64,000 nt of DNA from Vreelandella azerica (lineage in GTDB: Bacteria > Pseudomonadota > Gammaproteobacteria > Pseudomonadales > Halomonadaceae), in NCBI RefSeq assembly GCF_013112225.1, contig NZ_JABFHI010000002.1:372001-436000 (forward strand), written 5' to 3'. The translations under genes were made by a program, and so were the position numbers. Every line of letters begins with the position of its first letter. Position 1 is the first letter of the stretch. The notes beneath the pieces are model-generated. The model saw only the letters and a program-made list of their open reading frames with translations, did not search any database and was not told the origin of the DNA. Below are positions 1 to 10,206 of the stretch, in pieces.

Positions 1-1711
1 GGTGCAACAACCGACGCCGCTACCGCATAAGCGGCCGTGGTCGGCATACCCATGCCGAGTAGAATCGAGATACACATGGCAAAAAACAGCGCCAACAGCT
101 GGCTGACACCCGCGACACCCAGTAGCAGCGATGAGAAGCGCGCGCCAACCCCGGTCAGGGAGATAACGCCTACAATCAACCCTGCACAGGCACATACCGC
201 AATGATCTGGATCGACATGATGCCCGCCAGCTGCAGGGCGCGCAGGATGGCGGCAAGCCCCATCTTGTGGGGTGAAAGCCAGCTGACAACGGCGGCGGAG
301 GCTGTGGCCAGAGTACCGGCACGGATCACCGAATAGCCCATGAACAGTGCCACAATCAGTATGATGATGGGAGCAAACAGATAAACCTGTTTGGCTAGCT
401 TGCGGAACTGGGGGATCTCGTCTTCGCGCATGCCGCGCATGCCTTTGCGGGCCGCTTCAAAGTCGACCATGCAGTAGACCGACAGGAAGTAAAGAATGGC
501 GGGAATAATCGCGGCAATCGCAATCTCGGTATACGGGATACCGGTAATTTCCGCCATGATAAAGGCACCGGCACCCATGATGGGCGGCATGATCTGCCCA
601 CCGGTAGACGCAGCGGCTTCAATGGCCCCGGCGCTACGCCCTGGGTAGCCAACTTTTTCATCAGTGGAATCGTCAGCGAACCTGTTGAAACCACGTTACC
701 CGCTGAGGTGCCGTTAATCATGCCCATCAGACCGGAAGCAAAAATCGATACCTTGGCTGGGCCGCCCCGAGCGCGACCGGCGGCAGCAAAGGCGAAGTTG
801 ACAAAATAGTCACCGACCTTGGATGCCTGCAGGAAGGCAGCGAAAATAATAAACAGGATGATATAGGTGGAAGACACTGCTGTGGTCGGGCCGAGAATAC
901 CCGTATCGGTGTAAACCTGGCTGAAAAAGCGGTTGATCGACAAGCCGGGATAGCCCAGAAAGCCTGGCAGGTAGGGGCCTGCAAACACATAAAGCAGAAA
1001 GACGACTGAAATGACTACCAGTGCCAGGCCAGCTACACGGCGGGTCAGTTCCAGAATCAGCAAGGACCCGGCAACCGCGGCCCATGAAATACCCACAGGG
1101 GCAAAAGAAGTGCCTGTGGACATGCGCATATTTGTGTTGAACGCCACGAGCAGATAGCCAGCACTGGCCAGGGCGCACACCATCAGTACCAGATCCGCTG
1201 GGTTGAAGCGGTGACGCACCTGACGATACACCCAAGAAAGCACGATGGCAGCAGCGGTCGTCAGCATCAGCGGGTAACCGTAATGCCAGGACTCTATGGT
1301 TGGATCAATGCGCATGGCGCCGCCTGCCAGGGTCTGCTGCATCATGAAAACCTGGAGCAGCGAATAGAGCGCCGGAAGCAGCAGCGCATAGCTGATCCAT
1401 TTAAGCGCGACAGGAGACTCTTCATGCTCACTTTTCGCGAAATTACTGCCAGCATAGAGACCGTACCCAAGGATCAAGGCACCGGCAATGTGCACAATCC
1501 GGTAGGACCAGGTTTCCATGGGAAAGATATTCAGTGAAATAAGATGAAAAGAAGAGTAGGCAACCGCCATGGCCGCAAATAACCAGAACTGCCAGCCGTT
1601 AAACAGGCGGCGGTTATTCTCGACAACTTCTTCATCAACGCCTTCAACGACCACGACGTCGGGCTGTTCGTCCGAAAGGTCGCCAGAATTGGGGTCAGAT
1701 TTGTGACTCAT
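1..1711 (-). CDS. TRAP transporter permease, 4TM/12TM fusion (TAXI type), partial and frameshifted
   Basis: This is the fused small-plus-large membrane subunit of a tripartite ATP-independent periplasmic transporter. It moves an organic anion across the inner membrane with a sodium or proton gradient. The N-terminal half shows the small-subunit helices followed by the large-subunit core. The conserved GMGMPTTAAY segment lies at the window edge, so the C-terminus is missing. Reading is intact to about residue 352, then breaks at 653-659. There the sense strand reads ATGAAAAAGTTGG; one extra G restores MKKVGYPGRSAGAIEAA and an open frame all the way to base 1. It lies 104 bases downstream of its binding-protein gene in the same operon. 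The single-base deletion is probably an assembly error. Confidence 0.9.
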
Positions 1712-1765
1712 AAGAGGCCACCCTCACAGCAATACAAACAGAAAAAGGGGAGGTATAAGCAAAAG

Positions 1766-1797
1766 CTGCCCCGCCCGGTGGCGCCGGTGCGGGGCAG
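1766..1797 (-). promoter_or_regulatory. Intercistronic stem-loop between TRAP binding protein and permease genes
   Basis: CTGCCCCGC at 1766-1774 pairs perfectly with GCGGGGCAG at 1789-1797 around a GC-rich loop that can itself pair. On the minus strand it is followed by a short CTTTTG tract. A hairpin of this kind between a binding-protein gene and its permease gene usually stabilises the upstream mRNA or attenuates transcription, so that the binding protein is made in excess. That role is inferred. Confidence 0.6.
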
Positions 1798-1815
1798 GCT
1801 TTGAGTACTTAAGGC

Positions 1816-2817
1816 TTACTTGATCATGTCTTCAGCAATGTCATAGCCGTTTTCTTCGTACCAGCGAGCAGCGCCCGGGTGGAAGGGCAGCACGGTATTC
1901 TTGTCGATATTTTCCGGAATAGTCGTGGCAGCACTGCGGTGAATGGAGCGCATACGATCGTTCTGTTCCATGGTCACCTTGGTGACTTCATAGACAAAAT
2001 CTTCCGGCAGGTCGCAGCCAGCAATGGCAAAGTTCCACATGGAAACCGCACGAGCATCTTCTTCCAGCGTCTGATAGGTGCTGGCCGGAATCATAAACTC
2101 AGCTACCGGGAAGTTTTCGAGAATGGTATCCACTTCAGCATCGGTAAACTCGATGATGTTGACGTCAGTCTGCACTTCAAGCTGGCTGACGGCAGGAATC
2201 GGGATGCCTGCTGCAAAAGCAATAACGTCAAGCAGACCGTCCTGCAGCTGGCCGCCCAGATCAGACCAGCCGCCGTTACGACGGTCAAATTCTACACCCA
2301 GGGTTTCAAGCATCGCCGGGAAGTAGGTGTCTGAGGTTGATGCTGCCGGGCCAAAACCGATGCGGGCACCGTCCGGAATGTCTTCAATCGATTCGATATC
2401 AGAAGACGCCAGTGCAGTGATCGAGAAAGGCGTTTCGTACATCGGGAACATGGCACAGACATTATCCATTTCCAACCCGGGAGCCAGCGGACTTTTACCA
2501 CTGATAGCGTCAGAAGCCGGGCCCATGGTGGTCAGGCCAAAGGCAACATCGCCACCGTGTACCAGAGCCAGGTTCTGCGTCGGGCCGCCGGTCACCTCGC
2601 CACCGCCGGAAATGTCCAGCTCGTCGGCAATGAAGTTGGCCCAGCCTGAACCGTAAACATAGTAGGTGCCGCCTTGGCTTGCAGTGCCGACAGTAAAGTT
2701 ATCCGGCCACTCGGAGCGGTCAGCCTGGGCGCTGCTAGCGGCCAGCAGAGCCACACCAGCCAGCAGGGTGGCGGCGGTGGGCAGGGCATTGTTCATTGCT
2801 GTCTTTTTCATGCGCAT
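1816..2817 (-). CDS. TAXI-family TRAP transporter solute-binding protein
   Basis: This is the periplasmic receptor that captures the substrate and hands it to the TRAP permease encoded next. The 333-residue protein starts with a signal peptide (positively charged start, hydrophobic core, cleavage near SAQA-DR at about residue 33). The mature start carries the family signature FTVGTASQGGTYYVYGSGWA, a form of the TxxxGGxY motif of TAXI receptors. The length is normal for the family. The ligand cannot be read from sequence; known relatives bind glutamate-like or dicarboxylate anions. The gene is first in its operon, with a likely sigma-54 promoter about 110 bases upstream. Confidence 0.92.
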   Translation of the reverse strand: MRMKKTAMNNALPTAATLLAGVALLAASSAQADRSEWPDNFTVGTASQGGTYYVYGSGWANFIADELDISGGGEVTGGPTQNLALVHGGDVAFGLTTMGPASDAISGKSPLAPGLEMDNVCAMFPMYETPFSITALASSDIESIEDIPDGARIGFGPAASTSDTYFPAMLETLGVEFDRRNGGWSDLGGQLQDGLLDVIAFAAGIPIPAVSQLEVQTDVNIIEFTDAEVDTILENFPVAEFMIPASTYQTLEEDARAVSMWNFAIAGCDLPEDFVYEVTKVTMEQNDRMRSIHRSAATTIPENIDKNTVLPFHPGAARWYEENGYDIAEDMIK

Positions 2818-2929
2818 GGCGAGATATCCTGAAACTGTTATTAGATGTGAAATGGTTTCATCGCCTCATCATCAGAGACGATGACATCAGTGTAGTCACT
2901 ATTTAGATGATTATTAGCACCTATAGAGA

Positions 2930-2945
2930 AGCGATTAGTGTGCCA
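2930..2945 (-). promoter_or_regulatory. Likely sigma-54 (-24/-12) promoter of the TRAP operon
   Basis: The minus strand reads TGGCACACTAATCGCT. Compared with the RpoN consensus TGGCACGNNNNTTGCW, both invariant elements (GG at -24, GC at -12) are present with the exact 12-base offset, and only two less conserved bases differ. It lies about 110 bases before the binding-protein start codon in a 284-base AT-rich gap (2818-3101) that holds no gene. A sigma-54 activator of the DctD type is encoded 8 kb away on the same strand. Confidence 0.55.
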
Positions 2946-3101
2946 TTTATTATTTTTTTATTAATAAACAGTTGCTTGGATTTTTGTGTTTAAACTTTTG
3001 TCTACAGCGGTCAGTGCTTAAGTGTTAACAATCCCGCACGTGGTGGTGATCAGGTTGTGCGGTTTTTCACACACTTTCTCTGTGCTGTGGCCCTGGGCAC
3101 G

Positions 3102-4883
3102 TCAGTCAGGTGACGGGTGGTACTGCCATTCACTGGCCATTGACGGCATCAGGGCATCAATCAAGCGGCTGGCCTGGTGAAAATCGTTCATCAGAGTAGA
3201 GGCTTGCGCTGGCGTCAGGCGCTGCTGGCGTAAACGTCTGGCTGTTTCTTCCTGCCAGAACTGGCTGGCCGTGTAGATAGGTTCAGCCAGGGTGCTGGTA
3301 CTGACAGTATTTTCTTCTGAGCGTCGATTAAGGTAGTTGAGGCCTTTGGCCAGTGCCAGGCGCAGGGCATCATGACCTTCCCTTAGCGGGCTGTCAGGGG
3401 CGGTGTGGCGCAGCAGGCTGCGCTGCAGGACTTCACCAAAACGTACGGCTTCCACCAGGCGGAACGTTTGCTGTAAACGTGCTTCAAGGTAGGCCTGTTG
3501 ATCGTCTGCCATAGGGACTTCAAGGCGTGCGTAAAATGCCAGGATTTCGCTTAACAGTGGTTTGATGCGTTCATGGTAGCGCTCATTGACGGCCGGCCAG
3601 TGTTGGCTATCAATGGCCTGTTCCACTTTCTCTCTTGTCGGCAGGTGGCCCAGCGCATCGGCACTGTGTATCAGCAAGGCATTGCAAAGCAGGTGATAAG
3701 CGCGCCTTTCAAGCCGTCGGCATTCCTGGTCGAGGGCACTCAGGGCGGTGTCCGAGTGCTGCAGGGCAGAGGCATCCAGGTAGCGCGCCTGAGCGCGATC
3801 GAGATGATGGGCAGGAGAAGGCAAAAGGCGTTCCAGCCATTTTGCCAATGGCGTGATAAAGGGCAGCATCAACACGATGCCCAACACATTGAACAAGGTA
3901 TGAAACAGCGCCAGCTTGAGCGGCCAGGCGTCGGCGTCAATGCCGATCAGGGTGCTGGAAAAATCCACCAGCCAGGCCAATGGCAGCAGTAACGTAAGCG
4001 CTACCCCAGCCGTTAACAGGTTGAAAACTATATGCGCCCCAGCCAGCCGTTGCGCAGCCGTGCTGGCGCCCAGTGCACCGAGTAAAGCGGTCACTGTTGT
4101 GCCTACGTTGGCGCCGACTGCCACTGCCAGGGCGGGTAGATAGTCCAACTGGCCGCTGGCCAGCGCCGTCAGGATGATCAGCAAGGTCGCATGGCTGGAC
4201 TGCATGACGACAGTGGCGATTACGCCAAACAGTACGTAGAGCGGCCAGTGCCAGAACTGGGTGCCTGCCAACCCTGCCAGTGAAAGGCTATCCTGCCAGG
4301 CACTGAACCCCAGCTTCATAAAATCAATGCCCAGAAACAAAAGACCAATACCCATCAGCAGGTGGGCATAGCCGCGTAATGATTTGGGGAGCAGGCGAGC
4401 GCCAAGCAAGCCAGCGGCCAGAAAAGGCATGGCGTAACGTGCCAGATCAAATGATAGCCCGAAGGTGGCCATCAGCCAGGCGCCGGTGGTAGTGCCCAGG
4501 TTGGCACCGAACAGCAGAGCAATACCGGCTGGCAGGGTGACCAGGCCCGCACTGACAAACGACATGCTCAGTAATGTCATCAGGGAGCTGGATTGCACGG
4601 TGGCCGTGGTTGCAGCGCCGAACAGGATGGCGCGAGGCCGGGTGCGGGTTGCCTGCTGAAGCCAGCGCCCAAGCTTGCCGCCGGAGAGCTGCTTGATGCC
4701 CTTTTCCAGGTACTGCATTCCCCACAGGAAAAGCCCTAACCCGGCAGCGAGGGTCGCCAGATCAAGATAGGACATCAGCACAGCAGTTGCCGCAATAAGG
4801 CCGATAATCACCAGCCGGGTGGTGAACGCTGGATGCGTGTGGGCATGTTTACGCCAGTGGCCAAGCTGGGCGGCAAATGGCAT
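3102..4883 (-). CDS. Na/Pi cotransporter family protein with C-terminal PhoU-like domain
   Basis: This 593-residue protein is a sodium-dependent phosphate symporter of the NptA/YjbB type. About residues 25-350 are membrane helices holding the two inverted-repeat signatures of the family, TVQSSSLMTLL near residue 115 and VMQSSHATLLI near residue 227, with GANLGTT and GANVGTT between and after them. From about residue 370 a soluble helical region resembles PhoU and probably tunes transport to phosphate status. It is a single gene on the minus strand, 36 bases before the next gene. In some bacteria homologues act as phosphate exporters, so direction is uncertain. Confidence 0.88.
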   Translation of the reverse strand: MPFAAQLGHWRKHAHTHPAFTTRLVIIGLIAATAVLMSYLDLATLAAGLGLFLWGMQYLEKGIKQLSGGKLGRWLQQATRTRPRAILFGAATTATVQSSSLMTLLSMSFVSAGLVTLPAGIALLFGANLGTTTGAWLMATFGLSFDLARYAMPFLAAGLLGARLLPKSLRGYAHLLMGIGLLFLGIDFMKLGFSAWQDSLSLAGLAGTQFWHWPLYVLFGVIATVVMQSSHATLLIILTALASGQLDYLPALAVAVGANVGTTVTALLGALGASTAAQRLAGAHIVFNLLTAGVALTLLLPLAWLVDFSSTLIGIDADAWPLKLALFHTLFNVLGIVLMLPFITPLAKWLERLLPSPAHHLDRAQARYLDASALQHSDTALSALDQECRRLERRAYHLLCNALLIHSADALGHLPTREKVEQAIDSQHWPAVNERYHERIKPLLSEILAFYARLEVPMADDQQAYLEARLQQTFRLVEAVRFGEVLQRSLLRHTAPDSPLREGHDALRLALAKGLNYLNRRSEENTVSTSTLAEPIYTASQFWQEETARRLRQQRLTPAQASTLMNDFHQASRLIDALMPSMASEWQYHPSPD

Positions 4884-4918
4884 CGCAGGCTCCCTGAAGA
4901 AGGTTAAGTATCGTTACC

Positions 4919-5170
4919 TTACTTCGATGAGCTGCCGGGGTCGAGAATACGTACCGTCTGGATATCCTGCTGCTTTTGCTCTTCACGCAGTTTGTTGACG
5001 CGGGTCTGTAATTCCGGAGCAGTTTCATCTTCAATGGGCAGCTGCTCAAAGAAATCACAGCTGACGCATTCGCGATAACGGATGCCGTTCTGCTCCCAGG
5101 AGCGAATGCGGTCCATTTCGGCACAGCGTGGGCAGGTAACCCCTGCAATAAAGCGTTTTACCGTTGACAT
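4919..5170 (-). CDS. yheV: YheV-family small zinc-ribbon protein
   Basis: This is a short cytosolic protein with a zinc ribbon made by two CxxC pairs, TCPRC and ECVSC, in the first 40 residues, followed by a charged tail. The family is conserved in gammaproteobacteria; its function is unknown. I chose the ATG at 5170 because a GGAG sits eight bases upstream; an in-frame ATG four codons earlier lacks this spacing. It follows prlC by 54 bases on the same strand, and the two are probably co-transcribed. Confidence 0.85.
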   Translation of the reverse strand: MSTVKRFIAGVTCPRCAEMDRIRSWEQNGIRYRECVSCDFFEQLPIEDETAPELQTRVNKLREEQKQQDIQTVRILDPGSSSK

Positions 5171-5223
5171 AATAAACTCCACGCGTGGCCGTGTAGGGCC
5201 ACGCGGCTGATGGAAATAGGTGT

Positions 5224-7271
5224 TCAGGCAGCGCGAATGCCGCTATGGCGCAACAAGGGTTCAACACTGGGTTCACGGCCGCGAAATGCTGCGAACAGTT
5301 CGGCAGCATCGCGCGCGCCTCCCTGCTCCAGAATATGCTGACGAAAGCGCTGGCCAGTCGTCGGGTCGAAAATACCCTCTTCTTCAAAGGCACTCCAGGC
5401 GTCAGCGGACAAGACCTCTGCCCATTTGTAGCTATAGTAGCCCGCCGCATAGCCACCGGCAAAAATGTGCCCGAAACTGTTCTGGAAACGATTGAAAGGC
5501 GCAGCAGGCATCACTGCCACCTGTTGGCGCACCTCATCGAGCAGCGCCTGGATATGGGAAGCATCTGGCGCTGAAGCTTGATGATGCAACCGCAAGTCGA
5601 ACAGTGAAAACTCCAGCTGGCGCACCATTCCCATGGCGGACTGGAAGTTCTTGGCGGCTTGCAGGCGTTCAAGCAGTTCACCCGGCAAGGGTTCATCAGT
5701 ATCAATATGCGCAGCCAGAAGATCCAGCCCTTCACGCTCCCAGCAATAATTTTCCATGAACTGGCTGGGCAGCTCGACCGCATCCCAAGCGACACCATTG
5801 ATGCCGGAAATATCGGCAATCGTCTGGCGGGTCAGCATGTGGTGTAGCCCGTGGCCAAATTCATGAAACAGGGTAGTGACTTCATCATGAGTGAGCAGCG
5901 CGGGCTTGTCGCCTACCGGTGGGGTGAAATTGCAGGTCAGGAAGGCTATCGGCAGCTGCAGGCCATCGGACGTCTGGCGGCGAACACGGCAATCGGCCAT
6001 CCAGGCACCACCGCGCTTGCCTTCGCGGGCGTAGAGGTCGAGGTAAAAACCGGCAATGGGGGTGTCATTTTCGGTAATCTGAAAATAGCGGACATCCGGG
6101 TGGTAGCAGGTGACCTGCTCATCCTCTTCAAATCGCACACCGTAGAGGCGCTCTACCACACTGAATAACCCCTCAACCACGCGGGGTGCCGGGAAGTAGG
6201 GGCGTAGCTGCTCCTGGGAAATCGCGTGACGAGCCTCGCGCAGCTTTTCGCTGGCATAGCCCACATCCCAGGGCTGCAGGTTTTCCAGCCCCAGCTCCTG
6301 CGAAGCAAAATCCTGCAGCTCGGCAAACTCTTCGCGTGCCTGAGGCACCGCGCGCTGTGCCAGGTCGTTCAGAAAGTCCAGCACCTGCTCGGGGAGTCCG
6401 CCATCTTGGTGGCCAGTGAGTAATCCGCATAGGTAGCAAAGCCCAGCAGTGCGGCTAGCTCGCTGCGTAATGTCAGGATCTCTTCCATGATGGCAGCATT
6501 ATCAAACTGGCCAGCATTCGGGCCCTGGTCTGAAGCGCGGGTGACAAAGGCGGTATAGACTTCTTCGCGCAGGGCGCGGTCGTCGGCATAGGTAAGCACC
6601 GGATAAAAACTCGGGAAATCCAGCGTGATCCGGTAACCGTCGATGCCTTTGGCCTCTGCCAGGGAATGCAGGGTAGCCAGCGCGCTTTCCGGCACGCCGG
6701 CCAGATCGTCAGCGTTTTCGATATCCTTGTGCCAGGCCTGAGTGGCATCCAGAACGTTATTGGAATATTGGTTGGTCAGTGTCGACAGGCGCGACTTGAT
6801 CTCGCCATAGCGGGCTTTCTGCTCCGCTGGCAGGTCAACCCCCGCGAGGCGGAAATCGCGCAGTGCGTTCTCGACCGCACGTTTTTGAGCGGCGTCGAGG
6901 TCTGCCCAGCCAGGGCCTTCCCTCAGGGCCTGGTAGGCATTGAACAAGCCTTCGTGCTGGCCAACCCAGGTGCTGAAGTCAGAGAGTTTGCCAATGCAGG
7001 CTTCATAGGCCTCACGTAGCTCGGGGCTGTTCATGGTGCCGTTGAGGTGTGAAATCGGGGACCAGGCATTGGATAGGCGGTCGTTAACGTCTTCAAGCGG
7101 GGCCGCGAAATTTTCCCAGCTGGGGGACGTGGTGGCGGCCTGTTGGGCCAGTGCCTCAATGCGTTGACGACTTTCTTCAAGCAGGCTGTCGAGGGCTGGC
7201 ACGACATGCTGAGCGCGAATTTCATCAAAAGGCGGCAGGGTGTGTGCAGCGAGCAGGGGGTTATTAGGCAT
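5224..7271 (-). CDS. prlC: Oligopeptidase A (M3 metallopeptidase), frameshifted
   Basis: This is a cytosolic zinc endopeptidase that degrades short peptides, including signal-peptide fragments. The HEFGH zinc motif lies near residue 467 (about base 5865), and the C-terminal fold (FNRFQNSFGHIFAGGYAAGYYSYKWAE region) is intact. Reading breaks at 6391-6394: the coding strand has CCCC where CCCCC would continue ADSP into EQVLDFLND. With one C restored the protein is about 682 residues, matching the usual 680. The ATG at 7271 is preferred because GAGG lies six bases upstream; an earlier ATG lacks this. It is divergent from the NSS symporter and followed by yheV. Confidence 0.92.
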
Positions 7272-7328
7272 GGCGACCTCAGTAGGAAAATTGCGGGGCA
7301 ATATACATTTCCTATAGAGTGCGGGCGC

Positions 7329-7357
7329 GCTAACGAGGTTTCAATCCTCACGTTAGC
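7329..7357. promoter_or_regulatory. Imperfect palindrome in the prlC / symporter divergent gap
   Basis: GCTAACGAGG and CCTCACGTTAGC face each other around a seven-base centre, between the divergent prlC and symporter starts. No run of T follows, so an operator is more likely than a terminator. No regulator can be named. The rest of the gap (7272-7454) shows a second short inverted repeat, TGCCAA/TTGGCA, near 7367-7386. Confidence 0.35.
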
Positions 7358-7454
7358 TTAATCTCTGATGCCAACCACGGTTTGGCACGTTTTATCCGCT
7401 GTCCATTTTGATGGGCGGTGCTTTTTTATTAACGGTGAGTGAACGGGGCAGGTC

Positions 7455-8793
7455 ATGAGTGAAACACTGGAGCGCTGGGGATCAAGACGTGCTTTTATTC
7501 TGGCCGTCACCGGTGCCGCTGTTGGGCTAGGTAATATCTGGCGGTTTCCCTATATCGCTGGTGAAAACGGCGGGGCGGCTTTCCTGCTGGTGTACATCGC
7601 CTTTGTGCTGCTGCTGGGGTTGCCTGTCATGATGGCGGAAATCATGGTGGGAAGAGCCGGGCGGCGCGGGCCGATTCAGGCGCTGGGCACCTTGGCGGCA
7701 GAAGGCGGCGGCTCGCCACACTGGCGCTGGTTGGGCGCCTTTGGTGCCTTTACAGTGTTCTGTATTCTGTCGTTCTATTCGGTGGTGTCTGGCTGGTCGA
7801 TTGAGTTTCTGGTGGCTTCTATCAACGGACAGTTCAGCGGTGCCACTGCGCAGGAAATCGGCGCAGGGTTTGATGCCTTTCTGGCCAATCCGGGATTGCT
7901 GGTCTTCAACCACACCCTGTTTCTGTTCATGACCATGAGCGTGGTGGCCGCAGGCGTTGCCAAAGGGCTGGAGCGGCTGAATAACCTTTTGATGCCGCTG
8001 CTTTATCTGCTGTAGTAACGCTGGCCATCTATGCCAGCACCACAGAAGGCTTTGTGCCAGCGCTGGTTTGGCTGTTCAAACCGTCTATGGCGTTGATAAC
8101 GCCAACGGTGATTCTGCATGCCATGGGGCACGCCTTTTCACCCTGGCTGTTGGTGCCTGCGCATTGATGGCGTATGGCGCCTATATGCCGGATAGGCAAA
8201 GCCTGCCAAAAGCCGCTGCTGCTGTCGCCGTGCTGGATATCAGCGTTGCGCTACTCGCAGGTATTGCGATCTTTGCCGTTGTGTTTGCTCAGGGGCTTGA
8301 CCCGACCCAAGGCCCGGGGCTGATGTTTGTGACTCTGCCCATTGCCTTCTCAGGGCTGCCGTGGGGGGCGGTCTGGCTGAGCATTTTCTTTCTGCTATTA
8401 CTGCTGGCTACCTGGACATCGGCGATCAATCTGGCGGAGCCTATGGTGGCGACTCTGCAGGGCGCAGGCTTGAAACGTGGCAAGGCAACGGCAGTAGTAG
8501 CACTGTGCGTCTGGTTGATGGGGCTGTTATCCGCGCTATCATTTTCGACGCTGGCAGATTTTCGGCCCTTGTTCGGGCGCAATGTGTTTGAGCTGGTCAG
8601 CAGCATTCCGCCGGATATCTTTCTTCCGCTGGGCGGCATGCTGATTGCTTTCTTTGCGGCTTGGGTCATGCCTCAACACAAAGCGCAACAGGCGCTGGGT
8701 AACAGCGGTTGGGGCTTTTATCTGTGGCTCAATGTGGTGCGCTGGATAGCCATTCCACTGACCTTTATCGTATTGTTGAGCGCACTGTTTTAA
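7455..8793 (+). CDS. Sodium-dependent transporter of the NSS/SNF family, frameshifted twice
   Basis: This is an inner-membrane sodium symporter of the neurotransmitter:sodium symporter family (LeuT/MhsT type), which imports amino acids or related amines. The N-terminus carries the sodium-site signature VGLGNIWRFPY, and repeated hydrophobic segments follow. Two breaks occur: at 8011-8015 (CTGCTGTAG, one base short of LLLVTLAIYAST) and at 8134-8137 (TTTT where TTTTT gives GHAFFTLAVGA). The middle stretch, about 120 bases, is open only in the third frame. Repaired, the protein has about 446 residues, normal for bacterial members. The substrate is unknown. It is followed 36 bases later by the carbonic anhydrase gene. 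Confidence 0.9.
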
Positions 8794-8829
8794 GTGTAAA
8801 TACTGGTGTGAATCAATCAGGAGTCAGCA

Positions 8830-9375
8830 ATGAGCAATGCTTTAAGAAGCTATCAGGGCAGCGAGCCGCAGTTGGGCGAGCGGGTTTATATTGATCCTGC
8901 CTGCACGGTAATCGGCGATGTGGTGCTGGGCGATGACTGTTCGGTCTGGCCGATGACGGTGATTCGCGGTGATATGCACCGTATCCGTATCGGCGCACGG
9001 GTCAGCGTGCAGGATGGCAGCGTGCTGCATATTACTCATGCCAGCGACTATAACCCCGAGGGCTTTCCGCTGACGTTAGGCGATGATGTCACCGTTGGCC
9101 ACAAGGCGATTCTGCATGGTTGCACGCTGGGGAGTCGTATTCTGGTAGGGATGGGCGCCATTGTGATGGATGGCGCTGTGGTGGAAGATGAAGTGATTAT
9201 TGCCGCCGGGGCCGTGGTGACACCTGGCAAACAGCTGGAAAGTGGCTACGTCTACGCAGGCAACCCTGCCCGGCAGCTGCGGCCGCTTAAGGACAAAGAG
9301 CGTGCTTTCTTCGCCTACACCGCCGGTAACTACGTCAAGCTGAAAGACCGCTTCCTGGCAGAAGCCAACGATTAA
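8830..9375 (+). CDS. Gamma-class carbonic anhydrase family protein (YrdA/CaiE-like)
   Basis: This 181-residue protein is built of left-handed beta-helix hexapeptide repeats (residues 10-150) and should form a trimer with metal sites between subunits. Zinc-ligand histidines are visible in SVLHITH and in VGHKAILHGC, and the conserved RGDMHRI and QDGS motifs are present. Members are cytosolic and several show weak or no carbonate dehydratase activity, so the activity is an inference. A purine-rich AGGAG at 8819-8823 precedes the ATG at good spacing. Proximity of this family to prlC is common in pseudomonads and relatives. Confidence 0.87.
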   Translation: MSNALRSYQGSEPQLGERVYIDPACTVIGDVVLGDDCSVWPMTVIRGDMHRIRIGARVSVQDGSVLHITHASDYNPEGFPLTLGDDVTVGHKAILHGCTLGSRILVGMGAIVMDGAVVEDEVIIAAGAVVTPGKQLESGYVYAGNPARQLRPLKDKERAFFAYTAGNYVKLKDRFLAEAND

Positions 9376-9534
9376 CGGGTTGACGGTTTATGGTGCGACT
9401 TACTTGTTTAAATGCCCATTAACTATCTTCTAACTCTCTGCCAGGCGGTACTTTTTTCTTGTTTTTTGCTGAAAAGCCATGTTGTGGCGGAATGAAATCT
9501 GGTAATTTATACAGCTTTCAGGATGCCACATGAC

Positions 9535-10206
9535 ATGGCTAATTTTCGCACGCATATTTCAGTTGCAGCGGTGGGCGGGGCAGCGCTGGCATTTGTGGGT
9601 TGTCAGGCCCAGTGGTGGCCTGTGTCCCAAGCCCTGTTGATAGGTGTGCTGACGGCCTTTGGCGGTATTCTGCCAGACATTGATGCTGACAGGTCGCGTT
9701 CTATCCGTTTAATTTTCAGTCTGTTATCGGTGCCAGCTCTAGTGCTGGGCGTTATTGTGCTGCAAGGTTGGCTGTCTCCTGGGGCGCTTTTGGTAGCGTG
9801 CGGTGGGATTTATCTGCTGGTGCGTTATGTAGGCAGCGCGGTGTTTGCCCATCTGACGGTACACCGTGGCGTGTGGCATTCACTACTGGCCGGGGCGCTC
9901 TGCGGTATGGCCGCAGCGGCCATCAGCTTTCAGCTGTTGGTGCAGTCAGCTTGGTTTGCCTGGTCCCATGGGCTGGCAATAGCGGTGGGGTTTGTCATTC
10001 ACCTTGTGCTGGATGAAATTTACAGCGTCGACCTGGAAGGCGCCCGCCTTAAACGCTCTTTTGGAACGGCGCTAAAACTGGCGGATGCCCGCCGCCCGCT
10101 GGCCAGCCTGCTGATGCTGATTGCCACGCTGACACTGGCCCCCTGGTTACCGCCCTGGGCCGACCTTTGGGAGCTGCTCCATCAGGGGTCACTTTTGTGG
10201 CGGTAA
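9535..10206 (+). CDS. YdjM-like membrane-bound metal-dependent hydrolase
   Basis: The protein of about 223 residues has four or five membrane helices and the pattern of the LexA-regulated YdjM family: an N-terminal NFRTHISVA, then GGILPDIDAD near residue 50, HRGVWHS near residue 110, and HLVLDEIYSVD near residue 160. The spaced His/Asp residues are the expected metal ligands. The biochemical role is unknown; relatives are thought to act on membrane lipids. I start at the ATG at 9535 because AGGA lies 11 bases upstream, whereas the ATG at 9523 overlaps that site. Its end overlaps the end of the convergent dctD-like gene by 25 bases. Confidence 0.75.
   Translation: MANFRTHISVAAVGGAALAFVGCQAQWWPVSQALLIGVLTAFGGILPDIDADRSRSIRLIFSLLSVPALVLGVIVLQGWLSPGALLVACGGIYLLVRYVGSAVFAHLTVHRGVWHSLLAGALCGMAAAAISFQLLVQSAWFAWSHGLAIAVGFVIHLVLDEIYSVDLEGARLKRSFGTALKLADARRPLASLLMLIATLTLAPWLPPWADLWELLHQGSLLWR

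Noticed and set aside
3031-3066. Plus-strand hairpin CCGCAC/GTGCGG followed by TTTTT
   Set aside because: The neighbouring genes are all on the minus strand and the loop is 17 bases, so a terminator function is not supported.
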